Below, piece after piece: positions 1 to 12,597 of a stretch of 64,000 bases of DNA. Where the stretch lies: NCBI GenBank assembly GCA_021399435.1, contig JAJTUP010000047.1, positions 372,001 through 436,000 of the forward strand. The letters run 5' to 3'. The stretch's first letter is position 1, and the number at the start of each line of letters is the position of its first letter. The DNA comes from Diaporthe sp. PMI_573 (taxonomy: Eukaryota > Ascomycota > Sordariomycetes > Diaporthales > Diaporthaceae). Position numbers and translations under genes: made by a program. A model generated the notes under the pieces. The model had not been told where the DNA came from and did not search any database. It saw nothing but the letters and a program-made list of their open reading frames with translations.

Positions 1-1139
1 ATAACGGTGGCCATGGGATCTTCCCAGGATGGGACCCCCGCCTCATACTGTGCACCTTTCTGCATCTCTGCAGCAGCGACCGGCCCTGCGGACTGGCGAG
101 ATGTGGGTTCGTTGCAGGAACTCTGTTGAAGAGTGGTTGGTTTCAGCTGGCACTAAATTAACTCCACATCGCCGCTGCTATTGCTTCCTCCACTGCTGAG
201 CAACTGCACTCTCTGTACGCTTCAATTTCAACGCTATTCGTGCGAGTGACATGCCACGTCCCATATATCTCGCAAGCCGGCGTCGGTCTCTATCAGACCA
301 TCGACGGTGTTGTGTTTGGTTACGGGAGACACGTGTGGGTGTCTGTGCCTCCCGCTATTAGATGATGCAATGTTAACATCAAAGTCTAGCAGTATATTGG
401 GTGTATGTGATCGGGCCCGGGATGTAGATGCCGAGCCAGTCCGCGATGTGGCTCGTTGGACAATATTAGTGACGGCAGCAGTGATATCACGCTTTATTTG
501 GTCCTGCAGTCATCAAGTTAGTTTGATACCACGACCAGGGACGGCGACACACGTACCTGATTCCTAATAGACGTGTTATGAGGGATCTCAATCCTGACAA
601 CTGTGGCACGCATCGGTCTTCGTCGGCGGTTGCGGCGGGCATTATCGGCAAGGCTGTCCGAACGCTCATCTTCATCCTTGAAGCCATCCTCATCGGAGCC
701 ATCCTCATCAGAACGAGAGTCACTAGACCTCTCATCATCATGGTCCCCGGCTGAGCGACTGGGCCCGTGTTCAGGTTGGCCACGACCTTCTCCACCAGAC
801 TCGTCACTATTCACCACCTTAAACACGGTCTGTGGAACATGATCCTTACGGTGGAAGGCTACACGGGCTTGCGGGGCGGCTTCGCGGCGTAGTTGGACTC
901 GAGGTGAGGTCAATCGTAGCGGGTTGACCCGGCGCGGGGAGTTACGCGCGTTGACTGTGGAGGGTGTTGGGTCACCTTAATGCGGCAGGCTGTACTACGG
1001 CAGGCAGCTTAGGCTGGCTCACTTTAGCGCATGGCGTCAACCCCTGGCGCTCAAGACTACAGCTCATCCGCCATTCAGCCACGAGCGGCCGGCCTCGTCC
1101 ATCTTGCCCATCTCAACCTCAGATCGCCAACCCTCAATT
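1..1139. other. Left-edge region without a supported gene
   Basis: No gene is supported here. On the minus strand, 518-913 is an open frame whose middle is rich in Ser, Asp, Glu and Arg, but it opens with TTG rather than ATG, matches no family I recognise and has no convincing splice partner. It could be part of a gene that continues off the left edge, or chance. The sequence has ordinary base composition, unlike the AT-rich right part of the window. Confidence 0.4.
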
Positions 1140-2810
1140 ATGAGTGCCCCCGAAGCCCAGAGCACAACATTATGTCTAGCTCGACCAGAGGCAGTCTCAC
1201 CATTGTCCGTCACTGGTCGTGCCAGACTCAACCGAGTCTGCATCCGGCATCCGGGCTATAAATCCGATCCCAATAACATCCTCCTCAACCTGCCGGCCGT
1301 CGATTCATACAGGCATGGCGACCCGGCCAACCCACAGATCAGGAGGGGACTCCACCACAGGACCGTCTTGACTGCAGGCGCCATCATTGCCAACAATGCA
1401 TTCAATCGAGCTTTCCTTACCCACGATCAAGCCGGCAATGAGCGTGTCGCTGCTGGCCTTGATGGCATCCTGGTCCCGGGTGATTACTGGCTGCACCTAG
1501 AACATGAAGAAGCAGCACGGGGTCCACCTCCCCCACGCCGCGGCTCTTCAGCCTCATCTCCACACTCACAGACACCCGCGCCGTACCCTGTTGTTCCCTC
1601 GTTTCGAGATTGGCGATTTCCACACGGGCAGTTGCCGTCAGAATGGGGCTCGTCACACCAACCACCGCCTCCGCCGCTTGGCCCTGAGCCCAACTCTGCT
1701 CTTCCAGCACCTGCACACGTGGCGCCGCTGCCAGCAGCACCACCACCGTGCTGCGTCACTGCGTTACGAACAGGGGTCGAACGGTGCCATCTTGTGCCAC
1801 AGGCGGGACTTCTTAAGGAATGGTTCATAAGCAACGCCATGGCCCAGTACGCATCCGACCCGGCACGCGGCATCGCGGATATGGCCAGCATAGCTGTCAT
1901 GCGATCCGACATCCACTCCATGTTTGACGCAAGCCGATTTGCTATCGTGCCAAAACCCTCAGCTGGCTCGTCAACGTCGAGCGCCAGCGCCGGCTCCAGC
2001 TCCAGCTCATACGCGCTCGCCGTCCACGTTCTGAATGAAGGCTTTGATGAGCTCACGCCGTTATATCACAATGTTGCAATCCAGTCATCGAGCGCCGAAG
2101 TGTTCAGTAGCGAATTCCTTTTCGCACGCTTTGCGCTATCGCTATTCCCTCTCGTCCAAAGCTTCATCGACTCCCCAGCTCCTCGCCACATTGCGGTGTC
2201 AAAGCTCGACACCAGCGAAGAGATCTCCAAGCTTGCGTGGATGAACGGCCGCGAATTCGCCCAGCATCGAGAGCAACGGGGCGAGAGCCGCAACGGCTCC
2301 AAGAAGCGGGGATCATCAAACATAAGCCGGGACGGCCAAGACCCTGCAGATGTGGACAGCGCTGAATGCTGCCGAAGCCCGAAACGCCGCAGCCGAAGTC
2401 ATGATTACCCAGATTTTTATCTTTACGGGCGCGGCGGCCAGACAGAAGCATGTACTAAATGGTGTGACGGGCACAGTCAGTCTACAGACGAGATTGAACT
2501 CTTTGGACTGGAAGGCATGGACGTGTGTAAATGGTGGCGCGATGAGACCGCTCAGCCGGATAGTCAAACTTGGGAGGAAGAAGAAATGTTCCGCGGCCGT
2601 CCAAGGCATAGAGCGCCAGACAGTCTCTCCGCTGCGGCGCCGCGGGACCCGCCAAGTCTGTCATGTTCGTCAACTTCCACCGCCTCGGATGGAAGCAGTG
2701 CTGTTGCTTGGGATTCATGGGTCCCACGGGATCTAGGCGACAATCAAGGTGGCTCTGGCCACAAGACACTAGACCCAGGCGGTCCTGACGCGGAGGAACA
2801 GCCAAGCTGA
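1140..2810 (+). CDS. HNH-nuclease-domain protein (fungal family)
   Basis: A single-exon gene of 556 residues. The N-terminal third has the pattern of a fungal family with a C-terminal HNH_2-type domain: an R-x-C-I-R-H-P-G-Y stretch, a segment ending IIANNAFNRAFLTHD, then DGILVPGDYWLH. After a Pro/Ala/Ser-rich linker comes the HNH-like core, CHLVPQAGLLKEWF, followed about 30 residues later by MRSDIHSMFDASRFAIVPK. The first His and the final D-I-H are visible. The position where relatives carry the middle Asn appears to read Ser, so nuclease activity is uncertain. An upstream in-frame ATG at 1104 exists; I prefer 1140 because M-S-A-P-E begins the recognisable protein. The Ser/Asp/Gly-rich tail is probably disordered. 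Family members are common in Pezizomycotina and mostly uncharacterised. The neighbour on the right is a decayed gene, so no operon-like context helps. Confidence 0.7.
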   Translation: MSAPEAQSTTLCLARPEAVSPLSVTGRARLNRVCIRHPGYKSDPNNILLNLPAVDSYRHGDPANPQIRRGLHHRTVLTAGAIIANNAFNRAFLTHDQAGNERVAAGLDGILVPGDYWLHLEHEEAARGPPPPRRGSSASSPHSQTPAPYPVVPSFRDWRFPHGQLPSEWGSSHQPPPPPLGPEPNSALPAPAHVAPLPAAPPPCCVTALRTGVERCHLVPQAGLLKEWFISNAMAQYASDPARGIADMASIAVMRSDIHSMFDASRFAIVPKPSAGSSTSSASAGSSSSSYALAVHVLNEGFDELTPLYHNVAIQSSSAEVFSSEFLFARFALSLFPLVQSFIDSPAPRHIAVSKLDTSEEISKLAWMNGREFAQHREQRGESRNGSKKRGSSNISRDGQDPADVDSAECCRSPKRRSRSHDYPDFYLYGRGGQTEACTKWCDGHSQSTDEIELFGLEGMDVCKWWRDETAQPDSQTWEEEEMFRGRPRHRAPDSLSAAAPRDPPSLSCSSTSTASDGSSAVAWDSWVPRDLGDNQGGSGHKTLDPGGPDAEEQPS

Positions 2811-3104
2811 GATGGCCAGTCAAATTGTGATGGTCAAGTGCATCTGTATATATTAATACTTCACATGCCTCATAATACATACTCCCAAGCCTCTGCCACT
2901 AGCTGTAGGTGAATCGTCTCTTAAACCCGTATTCATGAACAAAGCGGGACAATCTAAACGACATGCTTAGGTGACAACTTGAAATATGTATTCAACTAAA
3001 CTGAGAAACGCAACTGGGAAACCCGCATACTGTCATCGCACACTAATGCCTTTCTGGCTCCAAGAAAGAATTCATAACACACAAATACCCTTGATGAACT
3101 TTTC

Positions 3105-4556
3105 CTATTGCTGCTTTCCATCTATCCGGAGGTCTGTGTCGATGCCGTGGATCCGGTCGGCATGCGACCGCAGATGCTCCATGCCCACAAGTATTGTTGA
3201 ACAAGTCGGACATTTGAACTTGTGCTCTTGCGGGAGATTCTTCATATGAATTTGGACAAAATGTCGAGCGAGGGAGTGCGGACTGCAATATTCCCGGCAA
3301 AGCTCGTAGAAGCTCTTGTGTGTCCTTCCGAGCGACAGAGCCTTTGCAACACGCAGGAAACACCGTCGAACCTTGCCCTCGCCCACGGACTTGACCAAGA
3401 TGGATTTCTTGATCTCCCGCAGTTGCTGTCTTTGAGGGCCCCCCTGAGCAAACTCGGCAGGAGGCGGCGGCCGATTCGCCTCGGTGACCTTTGTCTGGAG
3501 CGGCTCCTCCTTAGAGCAGTATGCCACAAGAGCCTGGATCGCCAAAGCGGCGCTGACAGATAGCCTCGTAGTTATTGACCAAGGGTGCTGTTAGGGCCTT
3601 GTACATCTTCCGCTGGGCGTCACTCATCAGAGCGAGCTTTTCCCGTTCCTGGTTTTCGTGCGCATCGGCGGAGAAGTCGCCGGTATCTCCTCTTATCTGC
3701 TGCTCGACATCCTTCAGTGCTTGCTGCCTCGTCCACTCTGCTGCTACCTCCTTCAGCTTGGCGGACTTGAGCCTGAGGAAAAGGTTGCGGCGCTTGCGTC
3801 CCACCTCTTTGCGCTTCTCAGAAAACCGGTTCCCAATACTCTTGCTTTCGTACTGTGCCGTCAGGTGCTGATACTGTCGATCTTTCTTGATGCTTTTGAT
3901 CTGATCACCTGAAAGTGTGAAGCTCCGCCGGCTATCCCGTGAGCCGCCGTGGCTTGTAGCTTGACGGAGCAACGCCTTCTGCGGGTTGCGGTCGCGATGG
4001 ATGGCCCAGAGGTCGGCACAGACATGGCGATTGAGGTAGTGTCGTCGAAATGTGTCGGAATTAGGCGCGTGGTCCATTACAAGGTTCCGGAGAGATGAGC
4101 TGATATTGGCTATGTGGACCCAACGCTCAGCATACGTCCATCAGGTTGTGGACCAGCATGTGTAGACCCTGGGGACGTGGTCATGATTGACAGTCCAACG
4201 GACGAGATTTGTCAACGCCATGTGGGACTGTACTCACCATTCTGATCAAGGCTGTTTCCTGCGAAGTATCGCAAGTTGTATTCAATAGTGCTATGTTCGA
4301 AGCCGAGGAGCTTGCCAATGGACTTAATCTATTTCCCCGTGATAGACTGCGTGATGACATCTGAGGACATCTCAAAGCCGACTAGGCCTCGCTTGCATTT
4401 TCGGAACAATGGAAGATCCTTCACCTCATCCTTGAAATTCAGACGTAATTCGTTTGCTTTGGAATGGATCTTGAGGGTGCTGAGGACATGCGGGTTGTCA
4501 TTAAGGGCTTCGGCCTCAAAAGCACGGTGGCGAAATAATATAGCGAGGAGGAACAC
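3105..4556 (-). pseudogene. Decayed FluG/DUF3435 protein with C2H2 tail
   Basis: Fragments of one protein run down the minus strand. First comes 4329-4556, beginning LLAILFRHRAFEAE, which stops at a TAG where relatives have Trp just before I-K-S-I-G-K-L-L-G-F-E-H. After the stop the same frame continues with STIEYNLRYFAGNSLDQNG to a good donor. A probable 128-bp intron (4110-4237) then joins to SSLRNLVMDHAPNSDTFRRH. Around 3540 the frame shifts from QRRFGDP into ALVAYCSKEEP, and the protein ends with a C2H2-like region (FKCPTCSTILVGMEHLRSHADRIH). DUF3435 is related to tyrosine recombinases, and proteins of this class with a zinc-finger tail are usually labelled FluG-domain. The 5' half is absent: homology ends near 4560 where AT-rich sequence starts. 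So it has a truncation, a nonsense codon and a frameshift, and is not functional. Confidence 0.75.
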
Positions 4557-5671
4557 ATGTGCTTTATAATAATAATAATAAATATACTGATATAATTTAG
4601 GTAGCTATATAGAGTCTATGTCCTCTGCCTCTATCTTTGTATTTATTTCCGTGTCTGCCTTTACTGCTACCACTACTATATTACTACTATCTTAACTAAA
4701 TCCAACCTCCTTACTACTATTGCCTCCTTGTTGGCCAAATAACAGGCTGATGTCCCTGGATAAATGGGATCTTGCAACTTAAGGCATGTCTATAGACATA
4801 CTGTTGCCTAGTATAAACTTGTGGCCAGGATGGATAAGTGCCGTATTAAGGGAGTAGGTATTACAGAGTTTAATAGTGTAGTAACAATAGCGGTGCCTAA
4901 TTCCCATATAAGAGGTTGTCCTATAGGAGGTTGTTCTATGGAGGTTGTTCTATAGAAGGTTGTCTGATAGGAGGTTGAGCTATAGGATAGGAAGTTGGCC
5001 CATAGGAGGTTGGTAGGGAGAGCTTGCGTAGTGAGCACTATAGATGCTGTGGCCGCAAAGGGGATACCCGAGCAAAGCTCGTCGATATTATAGGTCTATT
5101 GCCAATGTGCTCACAAATAATTCAGAGAGCCCAATGGACATTGTCACGGTACCCACTCACCATCATGGCCTACAAGATATATAAACACCACGGCTTCGCC
5201 TGCGGCTTGTAGCTTCTAGTCTTCTTCTCTTCGCGCAACAGCAAGTTCATAACCATGACCTACCTACCAGCACTATGACAGACATGGTCCTGCCTGGGTC
5301 GGACAAAGGTTGTAATACAGGGTTCGTGCAGGACTGGGCCGGAATCTTGAACGCACCTTAATGTGTATTAGGCACAGATGCTCCGGGAAGACCATAGGAA
5401 GAGACGCTTAAAGATGGCAGGGGCCTGTGCTGGTGGGAAAGGGGAGAGTGTTCGGTCGATGTCCGAGTACGTGTTTGGGACTGAACCGCAACTCAAAACA
5501 TTAATTCGATTCATACGTTCTCATGCGGTGCCGCAGAAAGCAGAAGCCCCAGTCTACCGTGACATATTGCCAGGTCCCCAAACGTTGTCGCCTACGTCCC
5601 ATACAAGCCCAAGTCTCCTCCCCGTGAGAATGAAGGATACCTTATCCGAGCCAGCTCCCATTGCCTACGGC
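4557..5671. other. AT-rich edge and intergenic region
   Basis: The first 150 bases contain an (ATA)n-like run and thymine-rich sequence directly abutting the truncated 5' end of the DUF3435 relic, suggesting a junction with degraded repeat DNA. A short imperfect tandem array follows (listed separately). Base composition returns to normal by about 5,000. No gene is supported. Confidence 0.4.
4903..5015 (+). repeat. Degenerate ~15-bp tandem array
   Basis: Six to eight imperfect copies of a unit close to TATAGGAGGTTGTYC follow one another, with small indels. The unit is a multiple of three, so one reading frame gives a five-residue repeat, but stops interrupt it and no gene is claimed. A similar array in the opposite orientation lies at about 49,790-49,945. 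Confidence 0.5.
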
Positions 5672-6584
5672 CTACAACACAGCCATGACACCGACCAGGC
5701 CGCCCAAGACAGCACCAGCAGCAATAACGCCGCGGTCCACCTTCGTACCGGCCCCAGCGGCCGAGGTCGACCCAGAGCCGGTCGAGCTGGCCGACGTTGT
5801 GGTAGCAGAGGCGGCACTCCCGGTCAAGGTCGTGGTGCTCGTCACGTCGCCGCTGACAGCCTCGGCGACCTGTGCAAGGCCGGTCGAGACGATGACGCTC
5901 CCGTCCGTGGCCGTGACTCTCTCGGTGACGGTGGTGCTGCGCGTACTCCAGGTCCAGCCGTGGCCCCAGTCGCCCCAGCCACCCCAGCCCGCGTCGTCGC
6001 CGTCGCCGCCGGGGCCGATCCACGGGCTTCCGTCCCACGGGCAACCCGTCACCGTGACCACACTGGCCGTGTAGCTGGACGTCCAGCCGCCCCACCCACC
6101 GCCGGCGCCGCCCTTGCCTCCGAACCCCCCGCCACGGCCGCCGGAACTGCTCCAGCCTTCGCTGTTGCCTCCGCCTGGGCCCCAGCCGCCCGATGGGCCG
6201 GGCCAGGACACGGTGTACACGCCGGTTGAGCCTGCGCTGGAACACGAGGACCAGGCGGCGCAGATGCTGGAAGACGCGGACGAGTACGAGGACACTGCGG
6301 TCGGCGTCGCGGAGCACGCGCTAGACAGGCACGAGCCGACTGAGTTGGTGTCGGCGGTGCAGTATGATGTCGGTTCCGGCCAGGCCGACCCCGAACCCGT
6401 ATGGGATGCCCACTGGGAGGACAGACAGGAGTGCTATATCAGGCGGTGTTAGTAATTTCCTTCCTTTTGCCCAGAGGCGGAAGAAGAACTATGGAGAGAG
6501 TGGACCTACAGCACAGTCAGGGGCTCCTCCCCACCATTGTGCGGCTGCTCCGCTGGCGAGAGCTGCAATAGTGGCCGTCTTCAT
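5672..6584 (-). CDS. Secreted CFEM-like Gly/Ser-rich protein, probably GPI-anchored
   Basis: Two exons, 6510-6584 and 5672-6433, joined across a 76-bp intron with GTAGGT donor, TTACTAAC branch site and ATATAG acceptor, give 278 residues. Exon 1 encodes a short signal peptide (MKTATIAALASGAAAQ) and ends in P-D-C-A; exon 2 begins H-S-C. Together they make P-D-C-A-H-S-C, which fits the CFEM signature P-x-C-[AG]-x-x-C. Further cysteines follow in SYCTADTNSVGSCLSSACSAT and SSSICAAW. Only about six of the eight usual CFEM cysteines are evident, so it is CFEM-like rather than canonical. A long Gly/Trp/Ser-rich segment and a Ser/Thr-rich stalk lead to a hydrophobic C-terminus (GVIAAGAVLGGLVGVMAVL), as expected for a GPI-attachment signal. 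CFEM proteins act at the fungal wall or surface, some in haem/iron binding or host interaction; the role here is unknown. A long plus-strand open frame over the same bases is a shadow. Confidence 0.8.
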
Positions 6585-8396
6585 CTTGGGGACTTGTGCT
6601 GAATTATTCCTCTACGCAAGGATGCGTGGTGTTTTCTCAATCTGAGGTGGTCTAGAAAGGCACGTATGCGGGAACTGTTCTTGTCCTCCAGAGAATGCAT
6701 CAGGTCAGGCCGGAACGAGGAAGGACAAGCCCGTTTATAAACATGCGTGCTCAGGCTCCTCACCAACACACGTATGCACCCAGTCCACCTATGTCATAGG
6801 CAGAAGGGCGGAAAGACAGCCTCACAACCGCAAGGCTCGTTCAGCCCCATCCTTGCGACTGAGACTCGTCAGCTCCCTAGAGTTGTGACCATCAGCCCCA
6901 CCTGTCGGGACCGAGACAGACTTACAGATGGGAACAGCACGGCCAAACAGGGAAAGTAGCATGGTGTGACTGCAGCGCCGCGAGATGCAGTGTGAAGGAT
7001 ACGCAGGCCCGAAGGAGGATGGTTGGGTCCGGCACATCACTATGCTACTGCAACCTTTCTCTCTCGGCCCGCCAGTAGGCAGTATAAGAAACAGGCAGGG
7101 AGGGAGCGCAGTGACACCGGCAGGATCGGCGCGCCTGAACGCAGCCGCTAGTCGGCCGGACAGAAGCAAGAAGCAAGAAGCCGCACGATGGGGACGTCGA
7201 AGCTTGCGCGGCAGTGCAAGCCCGTGCATGGCCCCTCCGTGTCAGGTAGAGTGGCCGTCAGCAATTGGGCAAGCTGAAAGGGAGCTACACCGGCCACTGC
7301 CGTGGCCATGTGGCCCACGGCGGGCCAGCCATCGCACGACAGAGTTCAGAGGGAGGGAGAGGAGGAGAGGAAAAGCGGTGACGATTCCAACCAACAGAAC
7401 AGCATTGTCTAACAACGCCACCACGGTCTTACGCATGCGACACTACCCAACCGAACATGTCGAGCAAAAACAAATAGAAAAGAGCCCTTGGGGGGACGGA
7501 AAGGCAAATCGTGTAGAGTTTACGCCATGGCTGCGACGTCGGGACCGAGATGGCGTCGGCGGTCGGGGAGGACAGAGGTTGGGGAATGTCCGAAGCTGGT
7601 CAGACGTGTAACTGGCCTTCCCCCAAGTATGCTTTATGAATATATAGGGCACGGCTGCGTCAGCAATTGGGCTGGCGGGGTGGGTGCATCATACGTCAAC
7701 GTCTGACGAGTAACCCTCCGAGCGCAAGAAGCGACTTATGCTCATCTGCCGCAGCCTCGACAACCTCCTTCAGCCATCCTCCGCCCCGGCGTTGTTTCAC
7801 GGTCAGGTTTGGCCCGGCTCGGTAAGGCTGACTTTAAGGTTACTTCGGAAGTCGGCGACATGGTGTGGGGTACGAGATTTGCGAGATTAGATTAGATCCC
7901 GGGATGTGGTTGGCGCTCTCCCCCGTGTAAGTGGTGACCCTACTGATGGCTTGTGTTTTTTTCTCGACCTTTTGGGCTTCTCCTACTTGAACGAATCTGT
8001 TCCTATCGAACAATTGCGAACAGTGGAAGACTAACAATAGTCGATGAGCTCGCCCTAACACCGCGGCCTACGTGATATGCTGCCATTATTACCACCCCGA
8101 GAACCCCGACAAGCAAAGTTCCCTAGGCACCCTTTGCCGCCCTTTCCAACGCTGGCCTGCGATTCTATTCTGCCAGTTACCATGAACTCCTCGCACCGAT
8201 GCGTCATATGAACTACACGGTCCAATCGGACCAAAACCGCAAGCGGTAATATGAGAGAAGAAAAACGCTTTGCTTCACATCCACAGACACGTCATCGACA
8301 TAAGAATCAATCATCGGCCTGCCCAACGTGCGTTTTCACCGGCGATGCCTTGGTGGGTGAGATCTTCATCGGCACTCGCAGGGCCCGCTGCCCACC
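6585..8396. other. Intergenic region between CFEM-like gene and kinase
   Basis: No gene is supported in these 1.8 kb. Long open frames on the plus strand (for example 6985-7611) show no domain, have biased Arg/Gly/Pro composition and look like GC-rich chance frames. The left part is upstream of the CFEM-like gene and would hold its promoter; the right part is downstream of the kinase and would hold its 3' end. Confidence 0.4.
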
Positions 8397-10511
8397 CTAC
8401 AGCATTGTGCCGAACGTGTTGTCCGTGACCGGTTTCCTTGAACTGCCGCCCTCGTCGGTCTTGCGATGACGGAATGTGAACCCGACAAACAGCGACTTGC
8501 CCATGTCATCGTTACGATCAGCCATGTTCTCCAAGGCCGACTGCTTATCATGTACCTCCTTGTACTTGGCCATATCCGCCTCGTTGGTGAAGTCATCAAA
8601 GTAACCAGCATCCGTCTCGGAGTCCAGCTCGGGCACGAATGGCGCCTTGGTGTCCCGCAGCGTCTCCCAGTTGACCTCGGCGAAGTACTGGTGGGCATAG
8701 ATATCCTTCACGATGGAGAAGCGCTTGGACCGAGAGTTGATGCAGGTTGTGATGAAGTTCCAGGTGCGGTTGCTCAGGAAGTAGTTCGGGTCCTCCCATA
8801 CCGGCCGCTTGAGGACGTCCTTCCAATGCTTCAGGTTGCGCCAGGTCTCGTCAGCATTTGATCCGGCGAACGGCGGGAAGCCAGTCAATGCCTCAAACAG
8901 CATGCAGCCCAGACTCCAGTAGTCGACAGTGAAGTCGTACTCTTCCCCGCGGAGGACCTCGGGGGCCATGTAGTCGGGAGAGCCGACAATAGACTTGGCG
9001 TAATTCGCGTCGTTGTTGCGCATCGACCGGTACCCATCCCTTCGCTCTGCCACGGTCCTCTGGTCCATCGGCTTGCCAAACGGCACCGAGGTCTCTGATG
9101 CCTGCTCCAGACGGAGCCGCATTGACTCGATCTTGGCAGGCGCGAGCATGCCAGCTGCCAATCCGAAATCGGTCAGCTTGACGTGGCCAGACGAGTCGAC
9201 AAGAAAGTTCTCAGGCTTAAGGTCACGATGGATGTAGCCGAGTTGGTGGAGAGCGTCTACAGAGCAGAACATCTCGGCAATGTAGAATCGAGCATGCCTG
9301 TTGGACAGGACGCCGGTGTTGTTCAAGAGAGTGCGGAAGTCGCCTCCAGGCACGTATTCCTGCGTCATGTCAGCCGAGCCCTCTTATAGAACTGGATGGA
9401 AATACACACCATTGCAAGGTAAATATTCTTGTCGTCCTGGAACGAGTACAGCAGACGGACAAGCCATTGGCTCTTGGCAGTTGTCAGGATGTCTCTCTCG
9501 GTCAAGACGTGGCGAACCTCATCCAGCTTGAACAACAGCTTCTTGCTCATGACCTTCAGGGCGCACACCTCCTTCGTGTCCTTCTTCTGGGCCAAGAATA
9601 CTTGACCGTAGCCACCCTGCCCGACCTGCGTGAGGATCTGGAAGTCACCCTGTCGGAGTCGTACACGCCGTTTTCGCAGATTGGCCCGCTCGCGACCAGT
9701 GTACTTGCTCCACATCTGCTTCCAGGTCTCCTCATCGGTCTCGGGAGGATCAGGGTATTCTGCGCGGAAAGCGTCGAGGCGGCTCTGGCGGTTGCCGGCA
9801 TAATTCAGCAGGTCAAAGTAGTAGTCGAGAAAGTCTAGCCAAGAAATCCGCGTCAGCCATTTGTTGGGACCAAATGCCAAGCAGTAGGGATACGAGGAGC
9901 TCACAAAGCTGAGTGACGTTGACCAGACGCCTCACGTTGGGCTTCTCCAGAATGGCTCGCTCCTCATCGGTGAGGCCGCGGGACGTGTCGAACTTCTTGC
10001 CCGGAGGGGCGCGCGGACTACTGTAAAGTTCCTGTCTTGACTGAGCGGCATGGCTGTGGGAGATGGGTATCTTGGAGGCGGTGGGAGGGGTGTTCTCCTG
10101 TCCCTGGTGCCTGAGCGGGGAGGGGGGCCCTCTTTGAAGAATGCTATCGTCAACAAGGTTATTCGTGGTGGCGTCGGCGTCAAATGGGTCATGGGACTGG
10201 GCATTGGTGAGTTTGGTGGGAGACAGCGGTGTGATGACGGATTGAGGACGGCCGAGCTTGATGGGGCTGTCAAGGGTGGTGGCGGCGTTGAGCTTGAGGT
10301 GACTCTCAAAGGCCTGTGGCAGTTCTCTGGCACCAGGAGGCGCGGTCCTCTTGCTGGGGCTGCCCTTGGGGGTGTTGGCCGGCTCGATGAAGCTGTTCCT
10401 AATGGGCGTCGAAGGGCGACCGAGGTCCAGCCTGCCGCTATTGGCGTTGGCATTGGAGTTGTTACCATCCTTGCCTCCAGGGGAGAGCATGTTGGACATG
10501 AAGCTGGCCAT
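8397..10511 (-). CDS. dbf2: NDR-family Ser/Thr kinase DBF2/SidB (septation/mitotic exit)
   Basis: Three exons, 9905-10511, 9410-9834 and 8397-9359 (introns of 70 and 50 bp), encode 664 residues. The N-terminal 180 residues are low-complexity. A Mob-binding-type helical region follows (around 184-265, with NVRRLVNVTQLYFLDYYFD and YTGRERANLRKRR). The kinase domain has the glycine loop GQGGYGQV (274-281), Lys296, HRDLKPEN (Asp390), DFG (Asp408) and GSPDYMAPEV with the longer NDR activation segment. The C-terminal hydrophobic motif is FVGFTF, whose Thr639 is the expected upstream-kinase site. The sequence matches DBF2/Sid2-type rather than COT1-type kinases. Family members bind Mob1 and act at spindle pole bodies and septa to trigger cytokinesis (septation initiation network). 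The ATG is followed by a second Met at codon 5. Single-copy housekeeping gene, intact. Confidence 0.93.
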
Positions 10512-12597
10512 GTTTGTGTGGTTGTGGCGCGTTGGGGTTGCGGGGAGTTGGTGATGGTGGGTGGGTGGCGGGGGAGGGGCGCGTTGAATGCGCCAGAGAT
10601 GCGCGAAAGTGGCGGGCCTGCGATGCGACCTGTCGAATTGAAGGGGAAAGCCACAAAGGCAAGGATTGACTGGTCGATTCCCTCGGACGAGACAGAGAGA
10701 TGATAGCCTAAGTCTGCTGGGGACTGAGAATGGGAGCGAGTGAGAGAAATGGGTGAGGGAGTGTCGCAGCCCAAGTCCGAGCCTGAAAAGTCAGGATAAA
10801 CACACAGGGACACACACGCGCGGCTACGGCAACAACAACATGTGAAGGCTCAGCCGCACCAAGGTGGGGGGGAGAGATTGCGACTGATGCAATGCAAATC
10901 CGATGCGATCAAAATGCGAGAAAGAGCATGGGCCAGAGATCCCGGGAAGATGCCCACTTATTTATCCAGGTCTTGTTGCCCACACTCAAAGTCGTAGTGG
11001 CAGTCGCAGTGGCAGTCGCAGTGGCACTGGTTACACAAGTTAGGTAGCTGAGGCGGACAGAGGTGGAGGGGGAGGAGGAGGGGGGGAGGAGCAACCGGAG
11101 GATCAAGCAGTCAGCCACTGATGACCGGGGCGTCATTGGCCCCACCCAGAATCAAAACATCCGTTCGCGGGTTGGTCAAGCAACAACATGACAGCGCGAC
11201 TGAGTGGCAGGCCACGCTAGAATCCAGTTCCCATCCCCATTCCATACTGCGGATCTCCCTGCAAGAAGATGTTTGTGTTCTGTTGATTGCCTGGCACGCA
11301 GGCTCAAAATCCCCTTTCCACATAATGTTTGAAGTACTCTGTGCTGCTGGGTAGCTCAATACTGTGCCTTGTGTTGAACACTCAGCGGATAGACAGGCAA
11401 CAAAGTATTCTTGAAGCCGTGTTCCCAGAGAGGCAGCTCACACCAGGAGCACCACCGCCCCTCGTGTGTTTGGACATTACCAAACTGACTGATGCGTGCG
11501 TGGCCTTCAATATCCCCGCCAGGGAGGGAAGAGGTCACCGGAGGCACGGGACTTCGTCACAGTAACAAGGGATGGAGAACCCAACGTTGTGACGACGCGT
11601 ACGGCGGATGGGGATCACGCGTTGTTTCTACTGCTAGTCAGGGCAGTAGCTTGTAGCCAAGCTGTCCCATGCTTCTCACCCAAAACCCACTCGGGATTCC
11701 ACATTGCAATCAAGGACGGAGAGCGCACCGTGGGTGTCCGGGGTTGATAGCCTTGACATATAACGGGCAGACTGTGGCCTGCCATTCAGAGATCACTTCG
11801 ACACGTGCACAGGAGAGCCCATAACGTGCCAATTTGCTATACGTGGTCAATCACCAGCTTCCCACATTCAGTGTGCAACAGCGCCACTCCTGGAGATTTT
11901 GGGGTGGTGGTGGGACTTCCGTTGGTTCAGCAAGATGGGGCGATCATCAGGCAGACAATTGCTGAGCGTCCCATCTCTCTGTGGAGGAGTTATGGTGGCA
12001 AAGCAGTCACGCCTCAAACCCCTGCAGAGGCACAAGGGTGAACAGGCCTGGTGTGCACTTATTGCTCTGGCCGTTGTATCGTATGAATCCATGCTCTGTC
12101 CGTCATTGCCTGGCAGCACGAGGCAGCGAAGGCATGAAGCTTCCCCCAGCGGAACCTACAAGGAGGTGGCAGGCAGCCGGTGATGTGGTCAAGAAAAGTT
12201 GCGTGCATATCAGAACGCCACTCCGCCAGCGGCAGACTGATTCTCTAATCACTGATCAAAGGTGTAGCACAAGGCGCGCAAAATCTTGGGTGACCAGACA
12301 AATCGATCGGATTTCTCTAATCGTTTTCGAGGACTCGAGATGTGGCGTCCTCGGGCCCCAGATCACGGAGGACCGGTACGCCTATACTCGGTAGAAACAT
12401 AGATGCAATTCCATCATGCAGAAGAGTCCCTGAGTAGACCGTAGTGGCCCAAGTCGCCGTGGGTGTGTACTCTTGGTCATATGAGACCCTATTCGTCCCT
12501 TCATTCCCGGCAGCCGCCCGCCATCGTCTCTAGCCCTCTAGTCCTGTCGTTCCGAAGGTTGCGTCACCGTTCATCCCAGAAAAGCAAAGGGGCGAGC
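10512..12597. other. Kinase upstream region and intergenic DNA
   Basis: About 2.1 kb upstream of the DBF2-type kinase and downstream of eS30. The first 600 bases are purine-rich on the plus strand (pyrimidine-rich for the kinase), as expected of a fungal promoter and long 5' leader. A short repeat of GTGGCAGTCGCA lies at about 10,995-11,030. No protein-coding gene is supported in the rest. Confidence 0.45.
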